Assembly (NCBI GenBank): GCA_002339015.1
Contig: DDJC01000004.1
Coordinates: 217 to 64,216, forward strand
Direction of reading: 5' to 3'
Length of the DNA: 64,000 bases
From: Burkholderiales bacterium UBA1834
Lineage (GTDB): Bacteria > Pseudomonadota > Gammaproteobacteria > Burkholderiales > Burkholderiaceae_C
Shown here: positions 53,551-62,566 of the stretch, piece after piece
Position numbering within the stretch: the stretch's first letter is position 1
Layout of the letters: the number at the start of each line of letters is the position of its first letter
The notes under the pieces: model-generated
What the model saw: only the letters and a program-made list of their open reading frames with translations
The model's database searches: none
Told to the model about the DNA's origin: nothing
Made by a program: the position numbers and the translations under genes

Positions 53551-54647
53551 CGCTCGGTCTCCTTGTGGCGGTCCATGGCCAGGGCCGCGCCGGCCAGCAC
53601 CACGATGATCAGGCCCTGAATCACGACGACCAGCGCTGTGGGCACACCTGCCACCATTTCCATGTTGATGCCGCCCGAGCGCAGGAAACCAAACAGCAGT
53701 GAGCCTGCGATCACGCCCGTGATGGAGCCCCGCGCCAGCAGGCCTACCACCAGGCCATCGAAGCCGTAGCCCGATGAGAAGCCGGCCTTGAGCGAGTACT
53801 GCTCGCCCTGCAGCATGCAGGCGCCGGCCAGCCCACCGAACACACCGGCCGCGAACAGGGCGCCCACGACCGTGCTGCCCACGGCGATGCCGGCGCGGCG
53901 CGCCGCCACGGCATTCAGGCCCACAGCGCGCAGGTGCAGGCCCAGCACCGTCTTGTTCAGCACCAGGGCAACGACCACGGCCAACACCAGGCCAATGGGC
54001 AGGCCCAGGTGCATAGGCATGCTGTAGTCGCCTGTGAGCAAGGGCAGCCTGGTCGACTCCGGGATCTCCAGGGATTCGGGCAGGGTGTTGGAGCTGGTCA
54101 TCGGCTGACGCAGCAGCGCTTCGGACTGCACACTGCCGTAGACCATCCACACCGCGATGAAGGACAGCAGCAGGGTGGCGATCACTTCGTTGGTGCCGGC
54201 CTTGGCCTTGAGCACACCGGCCAGCGCCCCCCACAGACCACCGGCCAGCGCGGCGGCCAGCATGGGCAGCACATGGGCCAGGCCCATCGGCAGATCCTGC
54301 ACGTGGCCGTACAGCGCCACGGCCGTGGCCGCGATGCCGCCCACCGCGATCTGGCCTTCGCCGCCCACGTTGGTGAGGTTGGCACGCTGCGCCAGCACGA
54401 AGCCGATGCCCACCAGCGCGAACACCAGGCTGCGGTTGACGGAAGCGGCGAAGGCATAGGGCGAGCCCCAGGCACCATCCGCGAAAGCCTCGGCTGCCTC
54501 CGGCACAGGCACGCCCAACAGGCCCACCAGCAGCAAGCCGGCCAGCAGAGAGACGCTCACAGCCGCAAGCGACACCCACAGCGCCGGCCGGTCGACCAAT
54601 GCCTGCAGCCACCGCGGCTTGCTTGATGAGAAAGTCAGTGTGTTCAT
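53547..54647 (-). CDS. ABC permease, BMP/nucleoside-type (YufP/NupP-like)
   Basis: The 366-residue protein has about nine helices with the BPD_transp_2 pattern: FALVGIGFVLAQRANLTNVG, GEGQIAVGGIAA, AGTNEVIATLLLSFIAVWMV and RRAGIAVGSTVVGALFAAGV. It is the partner of the second permease. The ATG at 54647 overlaps the ATPase stop by 4 bp; an upstream in-frame start is rejected because it falls inside the ATPase gene. Confidence 0.93.
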   Translation of the reverse strand: MNTLTFSSSKPRWLQALVDRPALWVSLAAVSVSLLAGLLLVGLLGVPVPEAAEAFADGAWGSPYAFAASVNRSLVFALVGIGFVLAQRANLTNVGGEGQIAVGGIAATAVALYGHVQDLPMGLAHVLPMLAAALAGGLWGALAGVLKAKAGTNEVIATLLLSFIAVWMVYGSVQSEALLRQPMTSSNTLPESLEIPESTRLPLLTGDYSMPMHLGLPIGLVLAVVVALVLNKTVLGLHLRAVGLNAVAARRAGIAVGSTVVGALFAAGVFGGLAGACMLQGEQYSLKAGFSSGYGFDGLVVGLLARGSITGVIAGSLLFGFLRSGGINMEMVAGVPTALVVVIQGLIIVVLAGAALAMDRHKETER

Positions 54648-56251
54648 GCCTCGTGCCCCGCCATCCAGGCGCCGATGCGGTCGCGCTGCGCGGGCTCGGC
54701 CGGGCATTCACCCATGACACGGCCCCGGTACAGCACCACCACACGGTCGGCCACGCGGAGGAGTTCGTCCAGTTCGGAAGAGATCAGCAGCACGCCCACG
54801 CCCTGGACGCAGGCCTGCCGGATGTGGCCGTAGACGGCTTCCACCGCGCCCACGTCCAGCCCGCGCGTGGGCTGGGCCGCGAGCAGGAATTTCAAGCCAT
54901 CGAGCGTGAGTTCGCGCGCCAGAACGGCCTTCTGCTGGTTGCCGCCGGACAAGCCTCCAAAGCTCACCTCGGGGCTGGCAGCGCGCACGTCAAAACGCTG
55001 CATCAGGTCAAGCGCTTGCGCGCGCATCGCCTTGCGGTCCAGCAGGCCCCAGCGTTTGAAGCGCTGCAGGCGATCGAGGAACAGGTTCTCGGCCACGGGC
55101 AGGCCGGTGATGCAGCCCACGGCGTGGCGGTCTTCCGGCACGATGCCGGCGCCGGCACGCGTGATGTCGCGCGGGGGGCGGCCCGTCATCTCCTGGCCGT
55201 TGATGAAGAAGCGGCCATCGCTGCTGGGCCGCATGCCCGAGAGCACGGCCGCCAGCTCGCTCTGGCCATTGCCCTCCACGCCGGCCACGGCAACAATCTC
55301 GCCAGGGCGCACGATCAGGGTGAAACGGTCCAGGCGCCTGACGCCATCGGCATCGACGACGGCCAGCCCATCGGCCATCAGGGCGGGCTCGGGCACACGG
55401 CCGGAGCGGATGGCATCGACGCCGGGCACGGCGACGGCAGGCATCGACTCACCCGTCGCGTCGGCATCGCTCGAGCCTGCGGGCGCCAGATCACGTTGAA
55501 TCATCGCGCGCACCAGCTCGTCCAGCTCCTGCGCGGGCTGCTCGGAACGCGCGGCCACCCGGCCGCCGCGCAGCACGGTCGCGCGCTCGGCCACCTGGCG
55601 GATCTCGGCCAGCTTGTGCGTCACCAGCATCACGCCGCAGCCCTCGTCGGCCACGCGGCGGCACACGCCCAGCAGCGCGGCGATCTCGTCGGGCAGCAGC
55701 ACGGCGGTTGGCTCGTCCAGCACCAGCAGGCGCGGCTCGCGCATCAGGCACTTGACGATCTCCACGCGCTGGCGCTCGCCCACGGACAGGTCCTGGATGC
55801 GCGCGCGGGGGTCGAGCGCCAGCCCGAAGCGGCGCGAGAGATCGGCGATGCGATCCGCGCACTCAGCGCGCTTGAGCACACCGCGCGCCTGGCCCAGCAG
55901 CAGGTTGTCCACCACGCTCAGATCCGGCACCAGGCTGAAGTGCTGGTGCACCATGGCCACGCGCCGGGCCAGCGCGTCGGCCGGGCCGGTGGGCCGGTAG
56001 CGTTCACCATCGAGCGTCATGCGGCCTTCATCAGGCTGGTAGACGCCGAAGATCAGGTTGCACAGCGTGGACTTGCCCGCCCCGTTCTCGCCCAGCAGGC
56101 AGTGGATCTCGCCGGGGGCGATGTCCAGCGAGACATCGCCCAGCGCTCGGAAGGCGCCGAAGCGCTTGCCCATGCCTTGCAGGCTGAGCAGCGGACTGGA
56201 GGCTACTGGGGCAGCAGGCGCCATAAGAGGGCTCAGTACTTCAGCATGCAT
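54644..56251 (-). CDS. ABC ATPase with two nucleotide-binding domains, BMP/nucleoside-type (YufO/NupO-like)
   Basis: The 535-residue protein contains tandem ATPase domains. The first has Walker A GENGAGKST, signature LSVGERQRVEI and Walker B LLVLDEPTAV. The second has a relaxed P-loop (GVEGNGQSELA), signature LSGGNQQKAVLAREL and LAAQPTRGLDVGAVE. It energises the two permeases. The first ATG (56251) or that at 56224 could be the start; neither has a clear ribosome site. It follows the binding-protein gene by 49 bp, so the order is binding protein, ATPase, permease, permease, deacetylase. Confidence 0.93.
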   Translation of the reverse strand: MHAEVLSPLMAPAAPVASSPLLSLQGMGKRFGAFRALGDVSLDIAPGEIHCLLGENGAGKSTLCNLIFGVYQPDEGRMTLDGERYRPTGPADALARRVAMVHQHFSLVPDLSVVDNLLLGQARGVLKRAECADRIADLSRRFGLALDPRARIQDLSVGERQRVEIVKCLMREPRLLVLDEPTAVLLPDEIAALLGVCRRVADEGCGVMLVTHKLAEIRQVAERATVLRGGRVAARSEQPAQELDELVRAMIQRDLAPAGSSDADATGESMPAVAVPGVDAIRSGRVPEPALMADGLAVVDADGVRRLDRFTLIVRPGEIVAVAGVEGNGQSELAAVLSGMRPSSDGRFFINGQEMTGRPPRDITRAGAGIVPEDRHAVGCITGLPVAENLFLDRLQRFKRWGLLDRKAMRAQALDLMQRFDVRAASPEVSFGGLSGGNQQKAVLARELTLDGLKFLLAAQPTRGLDVGAVEAVYGHIRQACVQGVGVLLISSELDELLRVADRVVVLYRGRVMGECPAEPAQRDRIGAWMAGHEA

Positions 56252-56300
56252 GGGACGTATCGAAGAAGAACATGCAATGTCTCGGCATGCCTGCTCACGT

Positions 56301-57308
56301 TCAGCCTTCGAGGACCTTGATCTTGCCGCTCAGGATGTCCTTCTTGATCTCTTCCAGCTTGGCTTTCTGGGCTGCCGTGCCGCCGCAGATCACCATGTCC
56401 GAGGCCTTGGCGCCCATGGCCAGGCCGAAGGGCTTGTAGCCCGCCTTCCAGCTGCCTCCCACCATTTCCTTGATGGCGTACTCGACCTGGTAGCCCACGC
56501 CGGTGATGCTGTAGGCCACGTACAGCGGGTCGCTGCCGCAACGGTCCGTGTAGCTGCCGATGATCTTGGTGCCCTTCTCCTTGGCCGCCTGCTCCATGCC
56601 GCGCAGGCCCAGGTTCAGGATGTGATAGTGCACATCGGCGCCCTGCGCGATGGCCGCCAGCGTGGCTTCCTTGGACTTGGCCACGTCGTCGAAATCACCC
56701 GTGTAGTTCTCGACGTACTTGATCTTGGGATTGATGTAGGCCGCACCCTTGCCGAACTCCTTGCCGGCGTTGACGATGGAGGGGATCTCCATGCCGCCCA
56801 CGTAGCTCACCGCACCGTTCTTGCTCAGCATCGCGGCGGCAGCGCCCGCCACGAAGGCGATCTCGGCCTGCTTCACGTCATAGCCGGCCACGTTGGGCAG
56901 GCTCTCACCCTTGTTGCCGCCCACGATCGAGAACTTGGTCTTGGGAAAACGCTTGGCGATCTTCATCACGGCGGCCTGGGTCTGCCCGCCCACGCCGATC
57001 ACCAGCTGGTTCTTGCTCGCCAGGTTGGTCAGCGCCTGCTCCATGTCGGCGTAATTGATGTTCTCGATCATCTGCACCTTGATCCTGTCGCCATGCGCCT
57101 TCTGCGCGGCGACCAGGCCGTCGTAGCCCGACTCCATCCAGCCCTTGTCCGACTTGGAGCCGGGGATCAGGATGCCGATGCGCGCGACATCAGCAGCCTG
57201 GGCGGGGGTGGCCAGCAAGGTGGCAGATGAGGACAACGCAGCGACCACGGCGCAAACCGAGAACGTCCGCGCGAACGTCCGGCGAGTGAGGGAAGAAAAC
57301 ATTGGCAT
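56301..57308 (-). CDS. BMP-family substrate-binding protein
   Basis: The 335-residue protein has an export signal with a double arginine (LTRRTFARTFSVCAVVAAL ... AQA) and the BMP/PnrA features: VARIGILIPGSKSDKGWMES, GYDGLVAAQK, NYADMEQALTNLA, VIGVGGQTQAAVM, FSIVGGNKGESLPNVAGYD and SYVGGMEIPS. Related proteins bind purine nucleosides or other nitrogenous compounds. It is the first gene of the importer operon and divergent from the hydrolase operon, with a 268-bp spacer between them. Confidence 0.93.
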   Translation of the reverse strand: MPMFSSLTRRTFARTFSVCAVVAALSSSATLLATPAQAADVARIGILIPGSKSDKGWMESGYDGLVAAQKAHGDRIKVQMIENINYADMEQALTNLASKNQLVIGVGGQTQAAVMKIAKRFPKTKFSIVGGNKGESLPNVAGYDVKQAEIAFVAGAAAAMLSKNGAVSYVGGMEIPSIVNAGKEFGKGAAYINPKIKYVENYTGDFDDVAKSKEATLAAIAQGADVHYHILNLGLRGMEQAAKEKGTKIIGSYTDRCGSDPLYVAYSITGVGYQVEYAIKEMVGGSWKAGYKPFGLAMGAKASDMVICGGTAAQKAKLEEIKKDILSGKIKVLEG

Positions 57309-57335
57309 TCCTTTCGCTTAGATCTGTTCGCCGCG

Positions 57336-57358
57336 ATGTAATTAATCAGTTACTACAT
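57336..57358. promoter_or_regulatory. AT-rich inverted repeat in the importer/hydrolase divergent spacer
   Basis: atgtaattaatcagttactacat has ATGTA/TACAT outer arms and GTAA/TTAC inner arms, forming an imperfect 23-bp palindrome, in an otherwise GC-rich spacer. It lies 28 bp upstream of the BMP gene start. It is a good candidate operator for the TetR protein at 59584. The rest of the spacer (57359-57576) shows only the AGGAG ribosome site of the hydrolase. Confidence 0.6.
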
Positions 57359-57576
57359 TCGGCGACGTCACCGGTTGCAATAACGATGCCACGCGCTGCT
57401 TCACCCTCGTATCGCCCGCAAATCCCCATGGCAAGCCGCTTCCCGGCCCATGGCGCTGCCGCGTTCAACGCGATTCGCCGTACCGCCCGATCTGGTGCAG
57501 CACGACCCACGATGAAGCACCAGGCCCCGTCAGCGTGCACCCGGCCCCGAGTTCTGGTGATGACAGGAGAAGTGCG

Positions 57577-58380
57577 ATGACCGCTGTTCCCAACCCCGAT
57601 ACCGTTGAAGCGGGCGCCCTGGGCGTGTCCCGGCAGTACCACTGGCGCGCCACGCCGGGCACCGTGGACATGGCCATGCCCCCGCCACCGCCGCGCCCCC
57701 TGCCACTGCAGGCCGCGCCGCAGAACCTGGTGATCGACCTGGAGCGCACGGCCATCGTCGTGATCGACATGCAGAACGATTTCTGCACCAAGGATGGCTG
57801 GGTGGACCACATCGGCGGCGACTATCAAAGCGACCGCGCGCCCATCGAGCCGCTGCGCCAGTTGCTGCCGGCGCTGCGCGAGGCGCAGGTACCCGTGATC
57901 TGGGTGAACTGGGGCAACCGGCCCGACCTGGCCAACATGCCGCCCAACCAGATACACCTCTACAAGCCCCAAGGCCACGGCACGGGCCTGGGCGATCCGC
58001 TGCCGGGCGGTCGCGGCAACGTGCTGGAGAAGGATTCCTGGGCGGCCGCCGTGGTCGATGAACTCGCGCCCCTGCCCGGTGACATCTGCGTCGACAAGTA
58101 CCGCATCAGCGGCTTTTGGGACACGCCGCTGGACAGCATCCTGCGCAACCTGGGCGTGCGCACGATCCTCTTCGCCGGCGTCAACACCGACCAGTGCGTG
58201 CTGCACTCACTGACGGATGCGAACTTCCTGGGCTATGGCTGCGTGCTGCTCGACGACTGCTGCGCCACCTCCTCGCCCGCCTTCTGCACCGAGGCCACGG
58301 TCTGGAACGTCAAGAAGTGCTTCGGCTTCGTGACGGGCTCGGGGCAGGTGCTCGAAGCCCTGCAGGCCACCGCCAAGTGA
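57577..58380 (+). CDS. Isochorismatase-family cysteine hydrolase (RutB/BiuH-like)
   Basis: The 267-residue protein has the cysteine hydrolase triad pattern: VVIDMQNDFC (Asp), VDKYRISGFWDTPLD (Lys) and GVNTDQCVLHSLTDA with the nucleophile Cys. It starts after an AGGAG site. RutB-type members hydrolyse ureidoacrylate, and others hydrolyse biuret or triuret, so an amide or ureido compound is likely. Its stop overlaps the amidase start (TGATG), so the two are coupled. It is the first gene of the divergent operon. Confidence 0.9.
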   Translation: MTAVPNPDTVEAGALGVSRQYHWRATPGTVDMAMPPPPPRPLPLQAAPQNLVIDLERTAIVVIDMQNDFCTKDGWVDHIGGDYQSDRAPIEPLRQLLPALREAQVPVIWVNWGNRPDLANMPPNQIHLYKPQGHGTGLGDPLPGGRGNVLEKDSWAAAVVDELAPLPGDICVDKYRISGFWDTPLDSILRNLGVRTILFAGVNTDQCVLHSLTDANFLGYGCVLLDDCCATSSPAFCTEATVWNVKKCFGFVTGSGQVLEALQATAK

Positions 58381-59570
58381 TGACCACGCCCGACACCACC
58401 CAGGACACGCTGGGAGCCTTCGTGCCGGGCCCACACCGTGCGCACGCGCCCACTGGCCAAGGCCCGCTCGACGGCCTGCGCCTGGCCGTGAAGGACCTGA
58501 TCGACGTGCAGGGCGAGATCACCGGCGGCGGCAACCCGCATTGGGCCGCAGCCCAGACACCCGCGCTGCGCCACAGCCCCGCCGTGGCCGCCTGCCTGGC
58601 CGCGGGCGCCACGCTGGTGGGCAAGACCATCACCGACGAGCTGGCCTTCAGCCTGGAAGGCGAGAACGCGCACCACGGTACGCCGCTGAACCCGCGCGCG
58701 CCTGATCGGTTGCCCGGAGGCTCGTCCAGCGGCTCGGCCTCGGCCGTGGCGGGCTGCGCGGCCGACATCGCCCTGGGCACGGACACCGGCGGCTCGGTAC
58801 GGATCCCCGCGTCTTTCTGCGGGCTGTTCGGCATGCGGCCCACGCATGGCCGCATCTCGCTTGATGGCGTCATGCCCTTCGCGCCGTCGTTCGACACGGT
58901 GGGATGGTTCGCGCGCGACGCAGTCACGCTGCGTCGCATGGGCCAAGTGCTGCTGCAAGGTTCAACCGAAACCGACACATCATCAGCCCCGCCGCTGGTG
59001 ATGCTCGACGAGGCTTGGTCATGGGCCGATGCCGACGTCGCGGAAGCGCTCGAGCCCATCGTTCAAGCATGGGCCCTGGATCAACGCAACGATGTCTTCG
59101 ATGCCCCCACGGCCGACTGGCTGCGCGCCTACCAGGTGCTGCAAGACGCCGAGATCCGCGGCCTGCTCGGCCCGTGGATCCATGCAACGCAACCGGTTTT
59201 CGGCCCAAGCATTGCGCCACGCTTCGCCAGCGTGTTCTCGCTCGACGACACCGAGATCGCACGATGGCAAGCCTGGCGCACCCACCACGCCCACCGCATC
59301 CACACCCTGATGGCCCGAGAGCCCCAGGTATGGGTGATGCCCACGTCGCCTACGGCGCCCCTCAGGCGCGACGCCAGCGGTGCGCAACGCGGCAATTTCT
59401 ACCAGCGCACATTGGCCCTGTGCGCCCTGGCCGGCGTGGCCGGCCTGCCCCAGATCACCCTGCCCCTGGCCACGCTGGCAGACGGCTCACCGATCGGCCT
59501 GTCGCTGATCGGCGCGCACGGCACGGACCTGCCCTTGCTGGACCTGGCCGTCCGGCTGACCTCCCGCTGA
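58380..59570 (+). CDS. Amidase-signature enzyme
   Basis: The 396-residue protein carries the amidase signature: LAVKDLIDV with the catalytic Lys, GGSSSGSASAVAGC with the cis-Ser, ALGTDTGGSVRIPASFCGLFG with the nucleophile Ser, and a late PTSPTAPLR. It hydrolyses an amide, but the substrate cannot be read. It follows the cysteine hydrolase by overlap and precedes the TetR gene by 13 bp. An AtzE/HpxY-like role is possible; the small AtzG-type partner is missing here. Confidence 0.9.
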   Translation: MTTPDTTQDTLGAFVPGPHRAHAPTGQGPLDGLRLAVKDLIDVQGEITGGGNPHWAAAQTPALRHSPAVAACLAAGATLVGKTITDELAFSLEGENAHHGTPLNPRAPDRLPGGSSSGSASAVAGCAADIALGTDTGGSVRIPASFCGLFGMRPTHGRISLDGVMPFAPSFDTVGWFARDAVTLRRMGQVLLQGSTETDTSSAPPLVMLDEAWSWADADVAEALEPIVQAWALDQRNDVFDAPTADWLRAYQVLQDAEIRGLLGPWIHATQPVFGPSIAPRFASVFSLDDTEIARWQAWRTHHAHRIHTLMAREPQVWVMPTSPTAPLRRDASGAQRGNFYQRTLALCALAGVAGLPQITLPLATLADGSPIGLSLIGAHGTDLPLLDLAVRLTSR

Positions 59571-59583
59571 CACCACGAGCCTC

Positions 59584-60270
59584 ATGAAAGCGACCAAGCC
59601 TGTCCGCAAGACCGCCGTCAAGCGTGACCCTGAAAAAACCCAGGCCCGCATCCTCGCCGCCGCCACGGCCGAGTTCGCGGCCAAGGGCTTCAGCGGCGCG
59701 CGCACCGAGCAGATCGCCAAGCGCGCCAAGTCCAACATCCGCATGCTCTACCACTATCACGGTGGCAAGGACGCGCTCTACACCCGCGTGCTCGAAGACG
59801 TGCTGGCCCGCCTGCGCGCGCAGGAGCTGCAGCTGGACTTCTCCAGCGCCACACCGCTGGAGGGCATCCTGCAGCTCTTCGACTTCATCGACGGCCACTT
59901 CTCCACCCACCCCGAACTGCTGCAGTTGCTGGCCTTCGAGAACCTCAACAAGGCCGCGCACCTGCGCAAGTCCACGCGCATCCCGCAGCAGGCCTCGCCC
60001 GTGCTCGATCTGATCAACACGCTGCTGCAACGCGGCCAGGCCGAGGGCGTTTTCCGCACCGGCGTCGACGCGCTGCACCTGTACGTGAGCATGGTCAGCC
60101 TGGCGTACTACGGCAAGTCGCATGCGCACACGCTGTCGCGCATCTTCAAGCAGGACCTGCTGGCCCGTGATTGGCAGGCCGCGCACCGCGAACAGAACCA
60201 TCAGATGCTGGCCGGCTTCCTGCGCCACCCCCAGCCCCCGACAAAACCCTCCAAGCGCAGCAAGCCATGA
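59584..60270 (+). CDS. TetR/AcrR-family regulator of the amide-catabolic operons
   Basis: The 228-residue protein has a basic N-terminus (KATKPVRKTAVKRD) and a TetR helix-turn-helix (TEQIAKRAKSNIRMLYHYHG near residues 43-62). The C-terminal domain with FIDGHFSTHPELLQLLAFEN looks like the RutR/YsiA-type groups. It lies inside the amide operon, so it likely controls it and the divergent importer by binding the palindrome at 57336-57358. The stop overlaps the next start by 4 bp (ATGA). Confidence 0.92.
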   Translation: MKATKPVRKTAVKRDPEKTQARILAAATAEFAAKGFSGARTEQIAKRAKSNIRMLYHYHGGKDALYTRVLEDVLARLRAQELQLDFSSATPLEGILQLFDFIDGHFSTHPELLQLLAFENLNKAAHLRKSTRIPQQASPVLDLINTLLQRGQAEGVFRTGVDALHLYVSMVSLAYYGKSHAHTLSRIFKQDLLARDWQAAHREQNHQMLAGFLRHPQPPTKPSKRSKP

Positions 60271-61853
60271 CACGCGACTTCTCCCAACCCGGCCGCTCGG
60301 CCCTCTACACCTCGCAGGCCGCTGTCGCCACCTCGCACCCGCTGGCCACGCAGACCGCGCTCGATGTGCTGCGCCGAGGAGGCAACGCCGTGGATGCGGG
60401 CATCGCCGCCGTGGCCCTGCTGGGCATCGTCGAGCCGCAGATGACCGGCATCGGCGGCGATTGCTTCGCGCTCTACCTGCCAGCGGGGGCGAGAGAACCG
60501 ATCGCCCTCAATGGCTCGGGCCGCGCGCCCATGGCCGCCACGCTCGATTGGTACCAATCACGCGGCATGAAGCGGATCGATCCGTACAGCGTGCACTCGG
60601 TGACCACGCCGGGCGCCGTGGCGGCCTGGTGCCGTCTGCTGGCCGATCACGGCACGCGCAGCCTGGACGAGCTGCTGCAACCCGCGATCGATGTGGCAGA
60701 ACGCGGCCACCCCGTCGCCCCGCGCGTGGCCTTCGACTGGGCCCGCGACGAGCACCTGCTGCGCGACCCCGTCGCGGCCGAACTCTTCCTGCACCACGGC
60801 CGCGCCCCCGCCGCTGGCGTCATGCACCGCCAGCCTCGCATGGCCGAGACCTTGCGCGCCATCGCACGCCACGGCTGGCACGGCTTCTATGAAGGCTGGG
60901 TGGCCGAGGACATCGTGCAGCGTCTGCGCGCGGGCGGTGGCCTGCACACGCAGGGTGACCTCGCCGCCACGCAGCCCGAGTACGTCCAGCCCATCGCCAC
61001 CGATTACCGCGACCACCGCGTCTACGAGTGCCCGCCCAATGGCCAGGGCCTGGGCGTGCTGATGATGCTCAACGTGCTCAGTGGCTACGACCTCGATGAA
61101 GGCCGCATCAGCGAGGCCGACCGCATCCACCTGCTGGCCGAGGTCAGCAAGCTGGCCTATGCCCATCGTGACGCGCTCTTCGCCGACCCGGTGCATGCCC
61201 ACGTGCCGGTCGATGAACTGCTGTCCAACGACTGGGCCGCCATGCAGCGCCGCGCCCTGTGCATGGACAGCACGCGTCCGCCCATCGTCTGGCCCGAGGT
61301 GGCACACAAGGACACTGTCTACCTGTGCGTGGTCGACCGCGACGGCAACGCGCTGTCGCTGATCAACTCCATTTTCCACCCCTTCGGCAGCACCCTGGTG
61401 GCGCCCCGCAGCGGCGTGCTGCTGCAGAACCGCGGGGCCGGCTTCAGCCTGCAAAGCGGCCACCCCAACACCATCGCCCCGGGCAAGCGCCCGCTGCACA
61501 CCATCATCCCTGGCATGCTGATGAAGAACGGGCGCCTGGCCGGGCCCTTCGGCGTGATGGGCGGGCAGTACCAGGCCACGGGCCATGTGGCGCTGCTGAG
61601 CAATGTGCTGGACCGGGGCCTGGACCCGCAGGCCGCGCTGGATGCGCCGCGCAGCTTCGCCTTCGGTGACGAGCTGGACCTGGAGTTCAGCCAGCCCTCA
61701 TCGCTGGATGCGGAGCTGGCCAAGCGCGGCCACCGCATCACCCGCAGCGGCCAGCCCATCGGCGGCGGCCAGATGATCCTGATGGACCACGACCGGGGCC
61801 TGTTGATCAGCGGCTCCGATCCGCGCAAGGATGGGTGCGCGCTGGGCTATTGA
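60267..61853 (+). CDS. Gamma-glutamyltransferase-family amidohydrolase (HpxW-like)
   Basis: The 528-residue protein shows the GGT fold: ATSHPLATQTALDVLRRGGN, AVDAGIAAVALLGIVEPQMT, GIGGDCFALY, and the second-subunit start KDTVYLCVVDRDGNALSLIN in which the Thr is the presumed autoprocessing nucleophile. There is no signal peptide, so it is cytoplasmic, unlike classical GGT. HpxW, an oxamate amidohydrolase of Klebsiella purine catabolism, is of this type, which fits the neighbouring amide hydrolases. The ATG overlaps the TetR stop. Confidence 0.9.
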   Translation: MTRDFSQPGRSALYTSQAAVATSHPLATQTALDVLRRGGNAVDAGIAAVALLGIVEPQMTGIGGDCFALYLPAGAREPIALNGSGRAPMAATLDWYQSRGMKRIDPYSVHSVTTPGAVAAWCRLLADHGTRSLDELLQPAIDVAERGHPVAPRVAFDWARDEHLLRDPVAAELFLHHGRAPAAGVMHRQPRMAETLRAIARHGWHGFYEGWVAEDIVQRLRAGGGLHTQGDLAATQPEYVQPIATDYRDHRVYECPPNGQGLGVLMMLNVLSGYDLDEGRISEADRIHLLAEVSKLAYAHRDALFADPVHAHVPVDELLSNDWAAMQRRALCMDSTRPPIVWPEVAHKDTVYLCVVDRDGNALSLINSIFHPFGSTLVAPRSGVLLQNRGAGFSLQSGHPNTIAPGKRPLHTIIPGMLMKNGRLAGPFGVMGGQYQATGHVALLSNVLDRGLDPQAALDAPRSFAFGDELDLEFSQPSSLDAELAKRGHRITRSGQPIGGGQMILMDHDRGLLISGSDPRKDGCALGY

Positions 61854-61870
61854 GCGCGCATCAACGGGGG

Positions 61871-62542
61871 TCAACGCGGGATGTGGTTCAGCTCCGACCA
61901 CCCTGCCCACATGATCTCGATGCCGATGCACAGCAGGATGAAGGCCATCAGCCGCATCATCACCAGCATGCCGACCTCGCCCAGCTTGTCCAGCAGGCGG
62001 GCCGAGTTGCGGAAGATCACGTAGAGCACGCCGGCCGTGAGCGCCGCGCCGGCCAGCAGCACGCCCGCCTCCATCATGTAGAGGAAGGGCGTGCGCGGGA
62101 TCGACGCGCCCAGCGCGATGGCCGCCGAAATGGTGCCCGGCCCCGTCGTGAGCGGGAAGGTGATCGGGAAGAAGCTGCGCCGCACGATCTCGGCGTCCGT
62201 CAGGTCAGAAGCCTTCTCGGCCACGGCGGTCATGGCCTCGTCGCTGTCCTGTCGGTTGAGCATGCGCCAGCCCGTGGCCGCCACGATCAGCCCGCCGCCG
62301 ATGCGCACGATGGGCAACGAGATGCCGAAGAACTCCAGCACGTAGTTGCCCACGAGCATGGACACCGTCATCACGTAGAAGCTGTTGAATGCCACCTGGC
62401 GCGCCAGCCGCTTGGCCACGCCGCGGTTCTTGCCGACCGTGGCCACGAACACCGGTGCCGTGCTCAGCGGATTGATGACCGGCAGCAGCGTGAACGGGAT
62501 CAGGAAGAAGGTCTTGACGTAAGGGGCGATCAACTCCAGCAA
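61871..62542 (-). CDS. MarC-family membrane protein
   Basis: The 223-residue protein has six helices with the MarC pattern: FFLIPFTLLPVINPLSTAPV, VAFNSFYVMTVSMLVGNYVL, FFGISLPIVRIGGGLIVAAT, FPITFPLTTGPGTISAAIAL and a C-terminal RLMAFILLCIGIEIMWAG. MarC-family proteins were named after the mar locus, but a transport role is not established. Convergent with the GGT-like gene, 17 bp apart. Confidence 0.92.
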   Translation of the reverse strand: MLELIAPYVKTFFLIPFTLLPVINPLSTAPVFVATVGKNRGVAKRLARQVAFNSFYVMTVSMLVGNYVLEFFGISLPIVRIGGGLIVAATGWRMLNRQDSDEAMTAVAEKASDLTDAEIVRRSFFPITFPLTTGPGTISAAIALGASIPRTPFLYMMEAGVLLAGAALTAGVLYVIFRNSARLLDKLGEVGMLVMMRLMAFILLCIGIEIMWAGWSELNHIPR

Positions 62543-62566
62543 GGCGGCCTCCTGCGGTGGTGGGTG

